A stretch of DNA of 64,000 nucleotides. Source: Manihot esculenta (Eukaryota > Streptophyta > Magnoliopsida > Malpighiales > Euphorbiaceae). The translations under genes were made by a program, and so were the position numbers. This document shows positions 36,601-49,480 of this stretch, piece by piece. The stretch lies in assembly GCF_001659605.2 (NCBI RefSeq), contig NC_035178.2:6831213-6895212 (forward strand), in the 5' to 3' direction. Positions within the stretch are counted from its first letter, which is position 1. Every line of letters begins with the position of its first letter. The notes beneath the pieces are model-generated. The model was given only the letters and a program-made list of their open reading frames with translations, made no database searches and was not told where the DNA came from.

Positions 36601-38129
36601 CATCCTATTCCAGTCACACTTTATATTTTAAAAAATATAATAATTAATAATTAATTAAAAAAATAATATTTATCTAATAGAATGAGAGTATTAAATAATT
36701 AATAATAAAAAATAATTATTTAGATTTTTTTATTTAAATTAAATTTCTAAGAAATCGTAATATAAAATAAGAGGGACACTTATCTATCACCTTATATATT
36801 TACACTATTATTTATGTATATTTTGTTTTGATAAAATTAATTTTTATATTTTTAAAATTAAATTTTAAAATTTTTTTATATTTAATCCATTTAAAATTAC
36901 AATTCTTTTATCTATTATAGTTATTAATTCATAACTAGTGGATAGTCAAAATTTTTTCTAAATATAATTTTTTTTTTAAATATGTTTTATAAAAGTTTAT
37001 AATCTATTTAAAAATTATTTAATATCACTTAAAAATAATTAAAATTGTAAATATTTTTTAAAAATTTTAAAATTATAAGTATTGAAATATTTTAACAAAT
37101 AGAAATTAAAAAATTAAAAGTATTAAAAATTAGCTAAATGAGATATTATAAATAAAAGTTAATGGAGATTTAAGTTATCTTTCAAATAAATAGTGAAGGA
37201 TCAAAATATTTAAATTTAATAAATAAAAATAAACTTATTATAAAATAATTTAAGTGGACAATTTAAAAATATAAAGATCGATCTATTAATTATCCTAAAA
37301 TTTAAAAATTTAAATTTAATTAATTTATTTAAATAAGATAATAAAGACAATTTCATACTTTTAATCGTAAAAATAAACGGTGAGACTTGTAATTAGACTT
37401 GTAATTTGGATGTATGGATTATAGAGAAATTTAATATTTGATTTTAAAAATATATAAATATTAAATATTAATCTATTAATATAAACTGATTTTTTTAGTA
37501 AATATCAATGGTCAAATTAATAAAATATTAGATGTCAAGAAACCAAAACATTACAATTAAAGTTATAAAGAATGAGTCTACAATTATTTTTTTTTTCTAA
37601 AAAAAAGAAAGAAATATTACAATTTTACCAAGTCCATAAATCTTGTATTATATACTCGTTCTATTTCCAAATATGATCATTATATAAAACACGTAGACCA
37701 ACCAAAATTTTTTGGACTGCATCATAAATACTCATCCATTGTCTTCTACATTTACAAAATGCCATTAAAAAATATTAAATAAAAAAAAATTCCAAATTTT
37801 ACCTATTGTCTCACCCTGTAAATCAAGTATCAACTCCCACTTATCCGGCCATTACAACTCCTTATTATAATATATATCAATATGAAAAAAATAGGGAAAT
37901 AATGAGATTTTTAATTAATTTTTTTTTATTTTTTTATATTAATTAAAATATATTAAAATTAATTTGTTTTAAATATATTATAGTTAATTAATTTATTAAC
38001 ACTGTAATAGTGTACATTTCTCCGGTATTGTTCATTTTTATATTATTTTAATATATTTAGATAAATAATTATAAAATTAAAAAAATCAAAGTAAACGAAA
38101 CCAATGAAGTACATGTATTTGGATTTGAC

Positions 38130-38430
38130 TTGGAAGATTTTTGGGGTGGAGCCCTCGACGGAGACCATCCTTGGGAATAACCAAATATTCTCAGGGCACT
38201 GAAAGCGAACTTAGTAGGGAAAGAAGGAAGATGCTAGAGAGCCGAGACGGTGGAGCCGGCAACCGCTGACGTGGCTTCACTAGCTGACGTGGTCACAAAA
38301 AGGCAGCCTAGTCAACGAGCCATGTGTACAGTAATATTAGAGGGGTAACTGAATCGTAACTGCCATTGAGGTATGTATTATTTCGGTTTGTATCCTACGT
38401 GGGTTGAGGTGAAATTTTTTGTCTGAAATC
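38130..38430 (+). promoter_or_regulatory. GC-richer island with paired GCTGACGTGG words
   Basis: Two copies of gctgacgtgg lie at about 38266 and 38284, 8 bp apart, each with an ACGT core of the bZIP/ABRE type. A further cctacgtggg lies near 38395, followed by a CT-rich stretch. This resembles a plant core-promoter neighbourhood, yet it is about 1.1 kb before the GRAS start and no ORF follows. It could be a distal NSP2 promoter or the promoter of an unrecognised non-coding transcript. Confidence 0.4.
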
Positions 38431-39308
38431 TTTTCGCTTCTCTCAACTGAGCTTTCGTTTTGATGACTTTTACGCTTATAATAAATCGTCACTTTCTTTC
38501 TGCCGTTTTGGTTACACTAGTTCTTTTTCACAATTTTGCTATTTCACCCCTCATTTCTTCCTTATTTAATATGCTTACTAGATTTTTTATGATTTTCTCT
38601 CTTTTACCCAGTTTCTCTTTAAATCCTTTCAATTTCTTTTGAAACAATAAATTTATAATAACACAATTCAATTGATTTCTTTCTTTTTTGGTTAGTTTCA
38701 TGTTTACAAACATAATTATATATATAAATATGGAAAACTTACATAAACTTAATTAGCGATGGGCTAAAAAATAATAATACAATAAAATTAAAATTAAAAT
38801 TAAATAAAATGTATTTACGTCTTAGATTATGTGTGTATATATATATAGAGAATGTGTACTCCCATAATGCAGGGGCATCCATGTAAAATTTCCCTAGTCA
38901 TTATTGATCAGTTTTTTAAAATTTAATTGATACTACCAACTACATAATTCATCATAAAATAATTAATCTCAAAATAAACAAATAACTCTAATTTGAGGCT
39001 TAACTCACCTGATACATTTTTAAAATACTGGTGATTAACAAACCAAGCTATTTCCTTATAAGCTCATTACTAATCACTTTAATTGTGATTTTTTTAATAT
39101 AATGTTTGAAATGATAAAAAAATTAATAATTCTTTTTAGGAATTTAATTTAATTTTTTTTGTAATGAGGAATTTAAATTTTATTAAATAAATAATTTTAA
39201 TATATATTTTATGATTCTGAAATTTTTAAATAAATATTTTTTATTATTATTATTTAATTGTGGTTTTGGGATGTACATGAAATAACCCAAGCTGGTGAAT
39301 GGTGATGT

Positions 39309-39316
39309 CTATAAAA
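39309..39316 (+). promoter_or_regulatory. TATA box of the NSP2-like GRAS gene
   Basis: ctataaaa lies 219 bp upstream of the chosen ATG, a plausible distance for a leader of about 190 nt. Confidence 0.5.
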
Positions 39317-39534
39317 CCAAAACTAGTCTCATGGATCAGCAGCAAGCTAGTCCATCTTACTCCATAATTAATTGATTAATTAAATCCTTAATCCCAATTA
39401 CTTGCATTATTCATTGTCTCTTGCCTTACCTCTTTCCTCTCTTTCTTGTAATTCCCTCTTCTATATACATAAAACCCCCATCTCTGTACTCCTCCGCCAA
39501 CCTTGCAAGCTTTTCAGCCACCTTGCAGCAAGCC

Positions 39535-41031
39535 ATGGCTATTGCTATCGATGGTGCTTTTGATGAGCTTGACTTTTCCGGCTATGGCTCCATCTCAACT
39601 ACTACTACCCCCACCACTTCAGCTGAAAATGATCACCATGCCTGTAACTGGAATGATTTTTCTCCAGTTGTGGATTGGGAAGCCTTGTCTTGCCACCATG
39701 ATGACTTCCATGATCTTATTGAGTCCATGATGGAAGATGGAGGATTCAGTCAGCCCATCTGTAACTCTAACTCCAACTCTTTCTCCTCTGACACCATGCT
39801 AGTCGACGAGGAAACCAACGGTGAAGATTTCAAAGGATTGAGGCTTGTTCATCTTTTGATGGCTGCAGCTGAGGCACTTACTGGAGTAAACAAAAGCCGT
39901 GATCTGGCTCGGGTGATATTGATTCGGCTCAAGGAGTTGGTGTCACACAACGATGGAACCAACATGGAGAGATTGGCGGCATATTTCACTGACGCCTTGC
40001 AAGGTTTGCTAGAAGGAGCCGGAGGTGGTAGCCATGGAAAGCATTTAATAAATAATGGTCCATATCACCATCACCACCGTGACGACCACCATCATCAAGC
40101 GGACGTTCTTGCAGCATTTCAATTGCTGCAAGACATGTCTCCCTATGTAAAGTTTGGACATTTCACAGCTAATCAAGCAATTCTTGAAGCCGTAGCCCAA
40201 GATAAAAGAATCCACATAGTTGATTACGATATCATGGAGGGTATCCAGTGGGCATCATTGATGCAATCGCTGGCATCCAGGAAGGATGGCCCACCAACTC
40301 CACACCTCAGGATCACAGCTTTATCAAGAAGTGGCAGCGGCAGAAGATCAATCGGAACTGTCCAGGAGACTGGACGGCGGCTGGTGGCTTTCGCCGCCTC
40401 TATTGGCCAACCATTTTCTTTCCACCAGTGCAGATTAGACTCTGACGAAACTTTTAGACCATCTGCTTTGAAGTTGGTCAGAGGTGAGGCATTGGTAATC
40501 AATTGCATGCTACACCTCCCTCATTTCAGTTACCGGGCACCCGATTCAGTTGCTTCATTTCTATCCGGATCCAAAACTCTTAACCCGAGACTACTCACCC
40601 TTGTCGAAGAGGAAGTGGGACCTATTGGGGATGGAGGGTTTGTAGGCCGGTTTATGGATTCATTGCATCATTACTCCGCCGTGTACGACTCGCTGGAGGC
40701 GGGGTTTCCGATGCAAGGTCGGGCACGGGCATTAGTAGAAAGAGTATTCTTGGGGCCCCGTATAGCGGGATCGCTGGCTCGGATTTACCGGGCACGTGGA
40801 GACAAGGAGGGGTGTTGTTGGGTGGAGTGGTTGGGTGCAACGGGGTTTAAAGAAGTTAATATAAGCTTCGCCAATCATTGTCAAGCAAAGCTTTTGTTAG
40901 GACTTTTTAATGACGGGTATAGGGTGGAAGAGATGGGTTGCAATAGGCTTGTGCTGGGATGGAAATCCAGACGATTACTGTCTGCCTCTATTTGGACTTC
41001 ACCTTCTGACTCTGATTTACAAATTATTTAA
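39535..41031 (+). CDS. NSP2: NSP2-like GRAS transcription regulator
   Basis: A single exon encodes 498 residues, close to legume NSP2 (about 510). The acidic, Thr/Asn-rich N-terminus is variable. The GRAS domain runs from about residue 103 to the end: a leucine-rich start (GLRLVHLLMAAAEALTG), VHIID-type RIHIVDYDIMEGIQW near 224-238, and a C-terminal SAW-like block (WVEWLGATGFKEVNISF ... RLVLGWKSRRLLSASIWT). A His/Asp-rich loop (YHHHHRDDHHHQ) interrupts the first leucine-rich region. The frame is open upstream to 39421 without an ATG, so 39535 is the start. NSP2 acts in the nucleus with NSP1 in symbiosis signalling; in non-nodulating plants it is linked to mycorrhiza and strigolactone synthesis. 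A miR171h-type site at 39911 supports NSP2 over other GRAS clades. Confidence 0.88.
   Translation: MAIAIDGAFDELDFSGYGSISTTTTPTTSAENDHHACNWNDFSPVVDWEALSCHHDDFHDLIESMMEDGGFSQPICNSNSNSFSSDTMLVDEETNGEDFKGLRLVHLLMAAAEALTGVNKSRDLARVILIRLKELVSHNDGTNMERLAAYFTDALQGLLEGAGGGSHGKHLINNGPYHHHHRDDHHHQADVLAAFQLLQDMSPYVKFGHFTANQAILEAVAQDKRIHIVDYDIMEGIQWASLMQSLASRKDGPPTPHLRITALSRSGSGRRSIGTVQETGRRLVAFAASIGQPFSFHQCRLDSDETFRPSALKLVRGEALVINCMLHLPHFSYRAPDSVASFLSGSKTLNPRLLTLVEEEVGPIGDGGFVGRFMDSLHHYSAVYDSLEAGFPMQGRARALVERVFLGPRIAGSLARIYRARGDKEGCCWVEWLGATGFKEVNISFANHCQAKLLLGLFNDGYRVEEMGCNRLVLGWKSRRLLSASIWTSPSDSDLQII
39911..39930 (+). promoter_or_regulatory. Putative miR171h target site in the NSP2-like coding region
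   Basis: The 20-mer GGGTGATATTGATTCGGCTC matches, with one difference at its second base, the expected complement of miR171h (GAGCCGAAUCAAUAUCACUC, from memory). It lies in the codons for the RVILIRLKE segment of the first leucine-rich region. NSP2 mRNAs of several plants are known miR171h targets. Confidence 0.75.
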
Positions 41032-44000
41032 TTGATTAAGCATCTTTTTTCATTTTATTTTTTCTATTTATCTTTTTTTTCCCTTTATTTTCACTTATGA
41101 TTAAGCATCTTTTTATTTGGATTGTATATCCTACGTATATCATCCTTCAAGTTTTGATAATGAGTGTAGATCTAAACTTTTGTTTGTTTTATAGCATAAT
41201 ATTTTTGCAAAAAATAAAAAATTACTTTTTAACTATTGACACGCTTAAAAAAATTACATGAAGTTAATTTATACATTCAGAATTCTATTAATTTTTTTAT
41301 TTTTTAAATTATAATAAAAATAAATAATAAGTTACTATTTCAAAACATATTTTTAATGTGATCGAAAAATATTTGAATATGATCTGTAATATGAAAATAT
41401 GAAGTGGTTGGTATCTATAATCAGCCGCTCTGATTCTCAAATAAATAAATTTATCAAGAAGAATGAGTGTAGATAAATAATTTAAATTTTAGAAAAGTAT
41501 ATAAAAATATATATTTTAAACTTTATATCGTAATAAAATAAAGGTTAGTTAGTGAATAATTTTAAAAATTTTACTAATACTAACTAATGGATAAAAGATC
41601 ATAATCGTAAGTGTAATGAGAATTTATTATATAATATCATTTAATAGTACCTAAATACTACGACACGGTCGATCATTCACACAACGCGAATATTCATCAT
41701 TCGGTTAATCGAGTCTTTTTTGATACGTGAAATTTGAGCGATTAAAAATTACAGTTTATTAAAATTTTATCACGTGATCTTATTATAGGGTGATAACACA
41801 TAATATATTTTGAAGAATTATTATGTCATATTAATTTTTTTTAAAAAAATATTTTTATAAAAAATATTCATTTAACAATTTATTTTCTATAAATAAACAA
41901 CACCTAATTAGAAAATTATTTAACAAATAATTTTTATCTACATTTCTACTCTCATTTTATTAGTAAACTTACTAATTTATTTATTGGTGAGATGAAGATG
42001 TTGGGGTGTTGGTGGTTGGCAAATCCCTCTCTTTCTCATGTGTAAACCATGTCTTAATTACACAAGTATTGCCACAATAGTGGAAGATTCCACAGAATGT
42101 TCCAATCACAGCAAACACTTTTTTTTTTCCATAAAATAAAAATCAAAGACAATTAAATTCCCGACTTTTGATTTTGGTTGTTAAACATGGTTAGAATTCA
42201 CACGTCACCCAAAAATAAATATCCTCTTCCACTTCCAATCCCCACTTTCTCATACATAATTAATTATCTCAACTCTTAAATAATCAACTTAATTAATTAT
42301 ATTTTACTTACCTGTATGTCCTCCACGTCATCAGATTGTTCTTCAATTTTTAATCCTGCTGATTTAATATTAACTAACATATAATTAATTAATTAATTAA
42401 TTTAATATTTTGCTCCCTATATTTCTGTCTTGCTCTTGCAATGACGGGCTAAATGACGTTTTTCGCATCAAGTTGGTGCCTTCATAATTTCATATATATC
42501 AGAAATACTTGGCATTGGCAAGCCAAGACGGAAGAAAAACCATTTAAAAATAAAATAATAAATAAACAAAAATTTAAAGAACTTTAATAATAAATAATAA
42601 TTAATTTAAATTTGTCAAAATAAATATAAATGAATTAAATTCTAAATTTAATGACTTAATTGTTATTTAAGAACTTTAATTTAACAATAATAAAATTATT
42701 TTAAAAATTACGAAGTATCATAATTGAGTTTCAAATACATTTAAATAAATAATAATAATAACAACTACTTAATCTTTATTATCATAATAATATTTTTTTT
42801 ACTTTCTTAGTTCTAAAATAATTTAATTACTTTTAATTTTTATCTGCCTATAACTTATAAAATAATACTTTATTTATTAATTTATCAATATTTTAATTAA
42901 AAAAAAAGTGAATGGCCAAATCGTATGGATTTAGAAAAAAACAAACAAAAGATGGGCTGCAATTTGCACAAGTCCGGGCTATAAACTTGAATGGCAATGA
43001 CCATTGGGGTTTTCTCTCTGAGTATTTGTACACTAAACCTCTTCTTGAGTCTCCTTCATAAATGGATTACTTATGGTTATGGGTAGACTCCATGAGGCTC
43101 AACCCACTTGAGAATGGAAAATAATATCAAACAGAATTTCAAATTAAATATAAATATAATTAAAATAAATTATATTTTAGTTGAATTTTAATATAATAAA
43201 CGGATCCAACCAAACATTTAAAGTACATCAAAATTAGAAATTCTTCCATTTATTTTTGTCATTAAAATTATAAAAATATCTTTATTATTATTTTTAAATA
43301 AATAAATTATATTTAAATTTTTAAAATTTAGCATAATTAATAGATTAATTTTTATAATTTTAAAATCATATATTTAAATCTCTCTGTATCAGTTTATCCT
43401 CATCTATTATAATTAAATATTTTAATTAATTATTTTTTATTTTAAAAAATACTTAAATTCTCGTTAACTTTTATTTATAATATCTTATTTAATTAATTTT
43501 TAATATTTTTATTTATTAAAATATTTCAATATTTATAATTTTAAAACTTTTAAAAAATACTTATAATTATAAGTATTTTAAAATAGTATCAAAAACTTTT
43601 AAATGAATTGTAAACTTTTATAAAACATATTTTAAAAAAAATTATAATTTTATAAAAAATTTGACTATCTACTAATGTTTTGAACTGATATTTATAATCG
43701 ATGAAAAAATTATAATTTTAGATAGATTAAATATAGTTAAATTTAAAAATTTGATTTTAAAAATACAATAACTGATAAAGTGTAGTTTATCCAATATAAA
43801 ATTTTTATTTATATTAAAAATATTTAAATTTTTATAAAAATATTTTAAATATTTTAAATAATTATTTTTTTAACCAATTGATTAACAAAATTATATATAA
43901 AAATAACTTCAATTTAGATAAAATAATTATATAAAAATTTAAATGTTTAATTTTAAAATATAGAAAATAATCCGTTAATTATTTTAAAATTTAAAAATTA

Positions 44001-44280
44001 AAATATAATTAATTATTGAGCGAGTGAAAATATGTTATTCATAATTGTTAGAAATTTATCTATTTGCGCACATTATTGTTATTTTTATTCAAAAAAATAT
44101 TTTTAATAAATATTTGTAATAGTGTTACATGAAAAATAAAAATATTGCTTCAAAATGTTTTTTTTTTTTATATAGAAAAAAAATAATCTGGTAAAAGGAA
44201 TCTTGTACTGACTTCTACAGTTGAAATCTGAGAGTAGGCTCCAATCTGCGTTTCTTTGAAGTTTTACTTTCCAAATTCTA
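41032..44280. other. AT-rich intergenic DNA
   Basis: This holds the 3' flank of the GRAS gene, then AT-rich DNA without a supportable gene. A moderately mixed stretch near 42000-42540 shows no ORF or domain. Confidence 0.55.
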
Positions 44281-44290
44281 TAAACCCCAA

Positions 44291-44296
44291 ATGTGA
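44291..44296 (+). promoter_or_regulatory. Minimal start-stop uORF (ATGTGA) before the aminotransferase
   Basis: An ATG directly followed by TGA lies 30 bp before the main ATG at 44326. Start-stop uORFs can stall ribosomes and control mRNA stability in plants; AUGUAA in boron transport genes is the known case. It is relevant only if it is in the transcript. Confidence 0.35.
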
Positions 44297-44325
44297 AGAC
44301 TCAGTGTACCTGGACACAATCTGGA

Positions 44326-46590
44326 ATGCCTAGATCACTCTGCTTTAGACCCTCTATCTTCTTGACCTTTTCAATTCCAGAGCATTTTCTCGCCAAAACC
44401 TTTAGAAGGGCAATTTCTCATTACCCTTCTCCCATGGCCACCTTATCGACCACAGAGAAAGATGCCGTTTCCGGTCAGAGCCAGTCGACGCAGAAGACTC
44501 AGCAGCCATTGCAAGTAAACCCAGTTTTTGTTTTCTCGCTTTTTTCCCCCCCTCCCCTAATTTTTAAGCTAATTTTGCGTGGAAATTGGATTTTTTTTTT
44601 CTTCCGATATGGGTATAGGTTGATTTGCCTAACTGGTAGTGCATATTGTTTAGCTCGAGATCCTTTGTGTTATTATTATTAGGGGAATACGTTTTTGCTG
44701 AAACGAGTTTGTGATTCTATCTTATTTGTATAATTATGGGTCCTGGCTTAAATCTTAGGTATAATTGGTTTGTTTAGCTTCAAATTCCAATCCCATTACC
44801 CACCTGAATGGTGATTGTTTGTTTGACGCATAAGCAAGTGAACGAGAGATTTACTTGATTGTTAAGTGAGAAAATAACTGGTGCTGATTATATGAAACGT
44901 TTGTCATAAGTGAAAGTTTGGACTAGATTATGAGCTGCTTTTTTTTTATTAGCAGGATATGCCATTTTGATTATTGTGATTGTTTGAAGGAAAAATATAG
45001 GCTTTTCAATGTCAACGTGTCTCTGCTGTAGACGAAGTTCTAATTGTTTAGGTTATAATGAATGATGCATCCTAAAACAGATGGCAAGTTGTTTGCATGT
45101 CCGCCATGCTTCCTCTTAATTGGATTGAGTTTTAAGAATTTTAATTAGGGATAATAAGTTTTCTCTTTTTGTTAAGTTATTTATGTTTGTATCAGTTTCT
45201 TAATCGTTGGTTGAGTGCAAAGATGAAAGCAATAATATTCAAGGAGTTTTAATGTCTTGTTCCTGTTTCAGCATCAGTATTTAGTCAAGCACCAACTTTC
45301 AGCTCAGCTTGTTCAAATATTGATGCTATGACTTCATTCTCTGCCATCTTGAATACTTTTCCCAAGTGAAATGACAAAATTGCATCTTTTGGTTCTCTTG
45401 CATTCCTTTATTCACATACGTTGTCCTTATTTTGTCAGGTGGCAAAACGTCTGGAGAAGTTCAAAACTACAATTTTCACGCAAATGAGTTCACTTGCCAT
45501 CAAACACGGTGCAATAAATCTTGGTCAAGGCTTTCCCAATTTTGATGGTCCAGATTTTGTTAAAGAAGCAGCTATTCAAGCCATAAGGGATGCAAAGAAT
45601 CAATATGCTCGTGGATATGGGGTTCCAGATTTCAACTCTGCAATTGCTGCCCGGTTCAAGAAAGATACTGGGCTTGTGGTGGATCCTGAGAAAGAAGTTA
45701 CTGTCACCTCTGGGTGTACTGAAGCCATTGCTGCAACTATGCTAGGCTTGATAAATCCTGGTGAAGAAGTGATCCTATTTGCTCCGTTCTATGATTCGTA
45801 TGAAGCCACGCTATCTATGGCTGGTGCCAAAATCAAATGCATTACTTTGCAGCCCCCAGATTTTGCTGTTCCCATTGAGGAGCTTAAGTCCATCATATCA
45901 AAGAATACTCGTGCAATTCTTATCAACACACCACACAATCCCACTGGGAAGATGTTTACTAGGGAGGAGCTGAGCACTATTGCATCACTTTGCATTGAGA
46001 ATGATGTTCTGGTTTTTGCTGATGAAGTTTATGATAAGTTGGCCTTTGAAATGGATCACATATCTATGGCCTCTCTGCCTGGAATGTATGAGCGGACAGT
46101 AACTATGAATTCATTAGGGAAGACATTCTCGTTAACTGGGTGGAAGATTGGCTGGGCAATTGCTCCTCCACACCTGACATGGGGAGTGCGGCAGGCACAC
46201 TCGTTCTTAACTTTTGCTACCTCCACTCCAATGCAGTGGGCAGCTGCAGTGGCCCTTAGAGCTCCAGATTCTTACTATGTAGAGCTAAAAAGGGACTATA
46301 TGGAAAAGAAGGCAATTTTAGTGGAGGGATTGAAGGCTGTTGGTTTCAAAGTTTTCCCATCAAGTGGGACTTACTTCGTTATTGTTGATCACACCCCATT
46401 TGGCCAGGAAAACGATATTGCATTTTGCGAATATCTGATCAAGGAAGTTGGAGTGGTAGCAATCCCAACCAGTGTATTTTATTTAAACCCAGAAGATGGG
46501 AAGAATTTGGTGAGATTCACCTTCTGCAAAGACGAAGAAACTTTGAGGGCTGCAGTAGAGAGGATGAAAGAGAAACTGAAGAGAAATTGA
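44326..46590 (+). CDS. Class I/II PLP aminotransferase (kynurenine aminotransferase-like)
   Basis: Two exons (44326-44514, 45439-46590) join in frame to 446 residues. The first about 50 residues are Ser/Arg/Phe-rich with few acids (MPRSLCFRPSIFLTFSIPEH), which suggests an organelle transit peptide; an internal ATG at residue 37 (MATLSTTEKD) could give a cytosolic form. The fold-type I domain shows NLGQGFPNFDGP, the ARGYGVPDF block, NTPHNPTGKMF, VFADEVYDKL, the PLP Schiff-base lysine K291 in SLGKTFSLTGWKIGW, and a substrate-binding arginine region NLVRFTFCK near the C-terminus. Related enzymes use kynurenine, glutamine or methionine as amino donors, and some are annotated as N-succinyldiaminopimelate aminotransferases. 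The exact substrate cannot be read from sequence. It is probably the orthologue of Arabidopsis At1g77670 (from memory). Confidence 0.9.
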
Positions 46591-49480
46591 TCCTGTTTAT
46601 ATGCGTCAATTTCTAAGAACTCAAACAGGCATGGAATATATCGGTATTGTAATATAAACATCTCCTTTAGAAGGTAAATTGTATCCTTCTGCAATAATTG
46701 GAAGGCTAATTGCTTGTTTATTACAGCATTTAGTGGAATAAACATCAAATTGCTCTATTCATTCCTGTGAAAAGTGATGTCTAGGTCCATAGAGCCCTGT
46801 TTATGAAAATCGGTTAACTCGACAATTTGGTAATTGTTTCTTATGGAGTGGTTCAGTTTTTGGGTAGTTTGTGATACCCTTTAGCTCCCAAGGTTTTTGA
46901 ACATTGTCTCAGAGGTCTGATTTGGATTATTTAAAGGATTAGAAGTGGTCTATGGTCTATGTTTTTTGCATGTGTATAGTCAGAAGAATGCATTGGTGTT
47001 CCTTATGCTCAGTAATTGTTTCAAATGCTTAACAATTTTCATCTTTTTGTAATATATGCTAATATCACACTGAAAATTACTACATAAATATAAAACTTGA
47101 AGCAAACTATTTCCCTATTCAACCAAGCAGACAGCATATTCCTCTTCTCACGCATTCCTATTCAGGCTTCCCTTGATTCTCTTTTCGGTCCTGTATACTT
47201 TCTGGACTTTTATCAAACAGGGAAAGCTCAAGAGCAAGTGATGATTCCATCTTTGATGTCACCCATTTCCAATCAGACACCAAGAATCTCAAACTTATTG
47301 CGCAGTGCAACCATCTCCGTTATGGTCTTAATTGCCTAGTACTTCTCCAAAGAATTCTTGCAAATTCTTGTCTACCCAAGTTGCTCTAGCTTTCTCTTCT
47401 TTTTCAATGGATTCGTTGTGCCTAAACTCCTTGGAAAGGAAGTTCAGAGTTTAATTAAAACTAGACAAAATGATTAGCCTAAAAACGCTAAGTTAATATA
47501 ACAAAAATCCCATAAATGTGAAAATTAAACTTCAAAGCCTAAATATAAGATTTGGCAATTGATTTTTTTTTTTAAAAAAAAAATCAGTTGATATATCTCA
47601 AAATTTTTGTAACTATTAAATTTTATAAAATTATAACAAAAAGTTATAGTATATGCAGTTTATATATATATATAAGTTAAATAATTTGTAATTTTATATT
47701 AAATATTAAATTTAATAATGATAATTTTAAAATTCAAAAAATAGGATTTACAGGATTTACAGTGATGAATAAATTTGATCAGGAGAAATCACTCGTTCTC
47801 TTTTATCCTTTTTTCTTTTATTTGCTAATGACGTATACTACAATGTCATACATTTCTGTCAGTTAGACTGAACGTACGGACGAATCAAAGTATATTTTCA
47901 CATCAGATGACCATTTAATTTTTCGGCGTACAGGTTTGTAGGACTGCGAAATGATTAAGCCAGCTATTCTGCCCCACGTCATTTTACTGTGCTAAAATAT
48001 CTCTAATTCGACTTGTTTCAAGTGATATTAAGACTTGCAATATTGAATCGGTTTATGTGAGAATGTCTTGATAGATTTTAAGTCTATTAAAATCACTAAA
48101 TATAAAAAATTTAACGATCATCACACCTATTTTTATAGATGCAATATTTAATAGAAATTTAAATTTATCAATTGCAAGGCCTCAACCTTAGTGTCAAAAC
48201 AAGATAAATGCGTAATTGATATGTGACTCATGGCATGTGAGTTGAAATATCACAAATTGAAACTCTGGTAAGGATAGAAGATTTATTTATTTATTTCCCC
48301 GAAAAGTGAAAAAGAAAATAAAATGAAAATAAGGAAGAAAGAAATATATTTATGTTAAATGAAAAACACAATTATGTCATAGTAATGATGGCATGTGAAT
48401 GTGGACAAGAAACAATCCTGCAATAACCATAAATATAAGACACAATTATTTCTGGAAATCAAACAAGCCTACAACTATGAATTCCTTTTAGCACAACCTT
48501 CATCACTAAGATTTACAAAAACTTTACACTATCTATAGATTTTTTTTACTAATGCTGGATTCAAGCATATGAGATGATAATAAGGTTACTTCATGGGTTC
48601 AAGTGGCAGAGACGAACAATGGAGCGTCTACACTTTAATTATTAATTATTTTTTATAATGATTAATCAAAAGTTAAAAAGAAACAAATTTTTATTTTTAT
48701 TTTTATATAAGAATGAATATAATAGTAATAATTTTTTTTTATACAATTAGTTATTGAAGAGAGAGGAAAAGGGAGAAGATGATAATTGAAGTAATAAATG
48801 GTTGTGATGCAAATGCAGATGATTGTGGTTCCTTTTTGGCCCAACATAAAATTTAAAGTAATTATTGTTGATTGGTGGCTTCTGTGAAAACTACAACACT
48901 CTTCTCTCTGCTTATTATCTTAAACTTTCATTTTCCATATCATTCCAAATTCCATTTATTCTTCCAATGCCTTTTTTTTTTTTAAAAAAAAAATTATTTT
49001 TCTGTGAACGGGATGCTTCAATTTCTACACTTAGGTAGATAAGGTAATGCATGTGATTAAAATTTCCTCAAAGTTTTAAAATATTAATTAATTCAGCAAA
49101 GTTTTATAGTTATATTTTATCACTAAGATTTTATTTTATTTTTTATTTTTATTTTTATCAATTTAGCAATGTCATATTTGACAAATTGCTGATATGATAG
49201 TTTCTTATTTTAACTCATGCCAGCATTTTCGTTATTGTATACAATCTGAATATGATAATATAGACACGTAGGACATGCATCACGTTCAACTACTAGGATT
49301 ATTTAATAATAAATACATGTTATTAAAAATGAAATTTTATTAATTAAAGAAATAATTATAAATATATGAGTAGACATGAGAGAGTTAGACTTACATTCAA
49401 AATTTTATAATTTAACAAATGATAAATTAATAAAAAAATAAATATTAAAAAAATTATAAAATTGTTAATTACTAATTAAG
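46591..49480. other. Intergenic, no confident gene
   Basis: This holds the 3' UTR and flank of the aminotransferase, then mostly AT-rich DNA. A more complex patch at 47095-47460 is listed separately. Near 48170-48290 and 48560-48600 are short stretches with loosely SINE-like words (for example gggttcaagtgg), not convincing enough to call. Confidence 0.5.
47095..47460 (-). pseudogene. Possible degraded coding fragment, unidentified
   Basis: The minus strand contains an open patch reading EFRHNESIEKEEKARATWVDKNLQEFF (split here from a longer frame) before a stop at about 47336. The ARATWVDKNLQEFF pattern loosely resembles Myb/SANT-like domains of plant Harbinger-associated proteins. Downstream it is closed by several stops. 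It could be a transposon-gene relic or chance. Confidence 0.25.

Noticed and set aside
39421..39534. N-terminal extension of the GRAS ORF (PYLFPLFLVIPSS...)
   Set aside because: The frame is open but there is no ATG before 39535; the extension begins at a TTG and lies in the likely leader.
44293..44325. Aminotransferase start at 44293
   Set aside because: The codon there is GTG and the overlapping ATG is followed at once by TGA. The first usable in-frame ATG is 44326.
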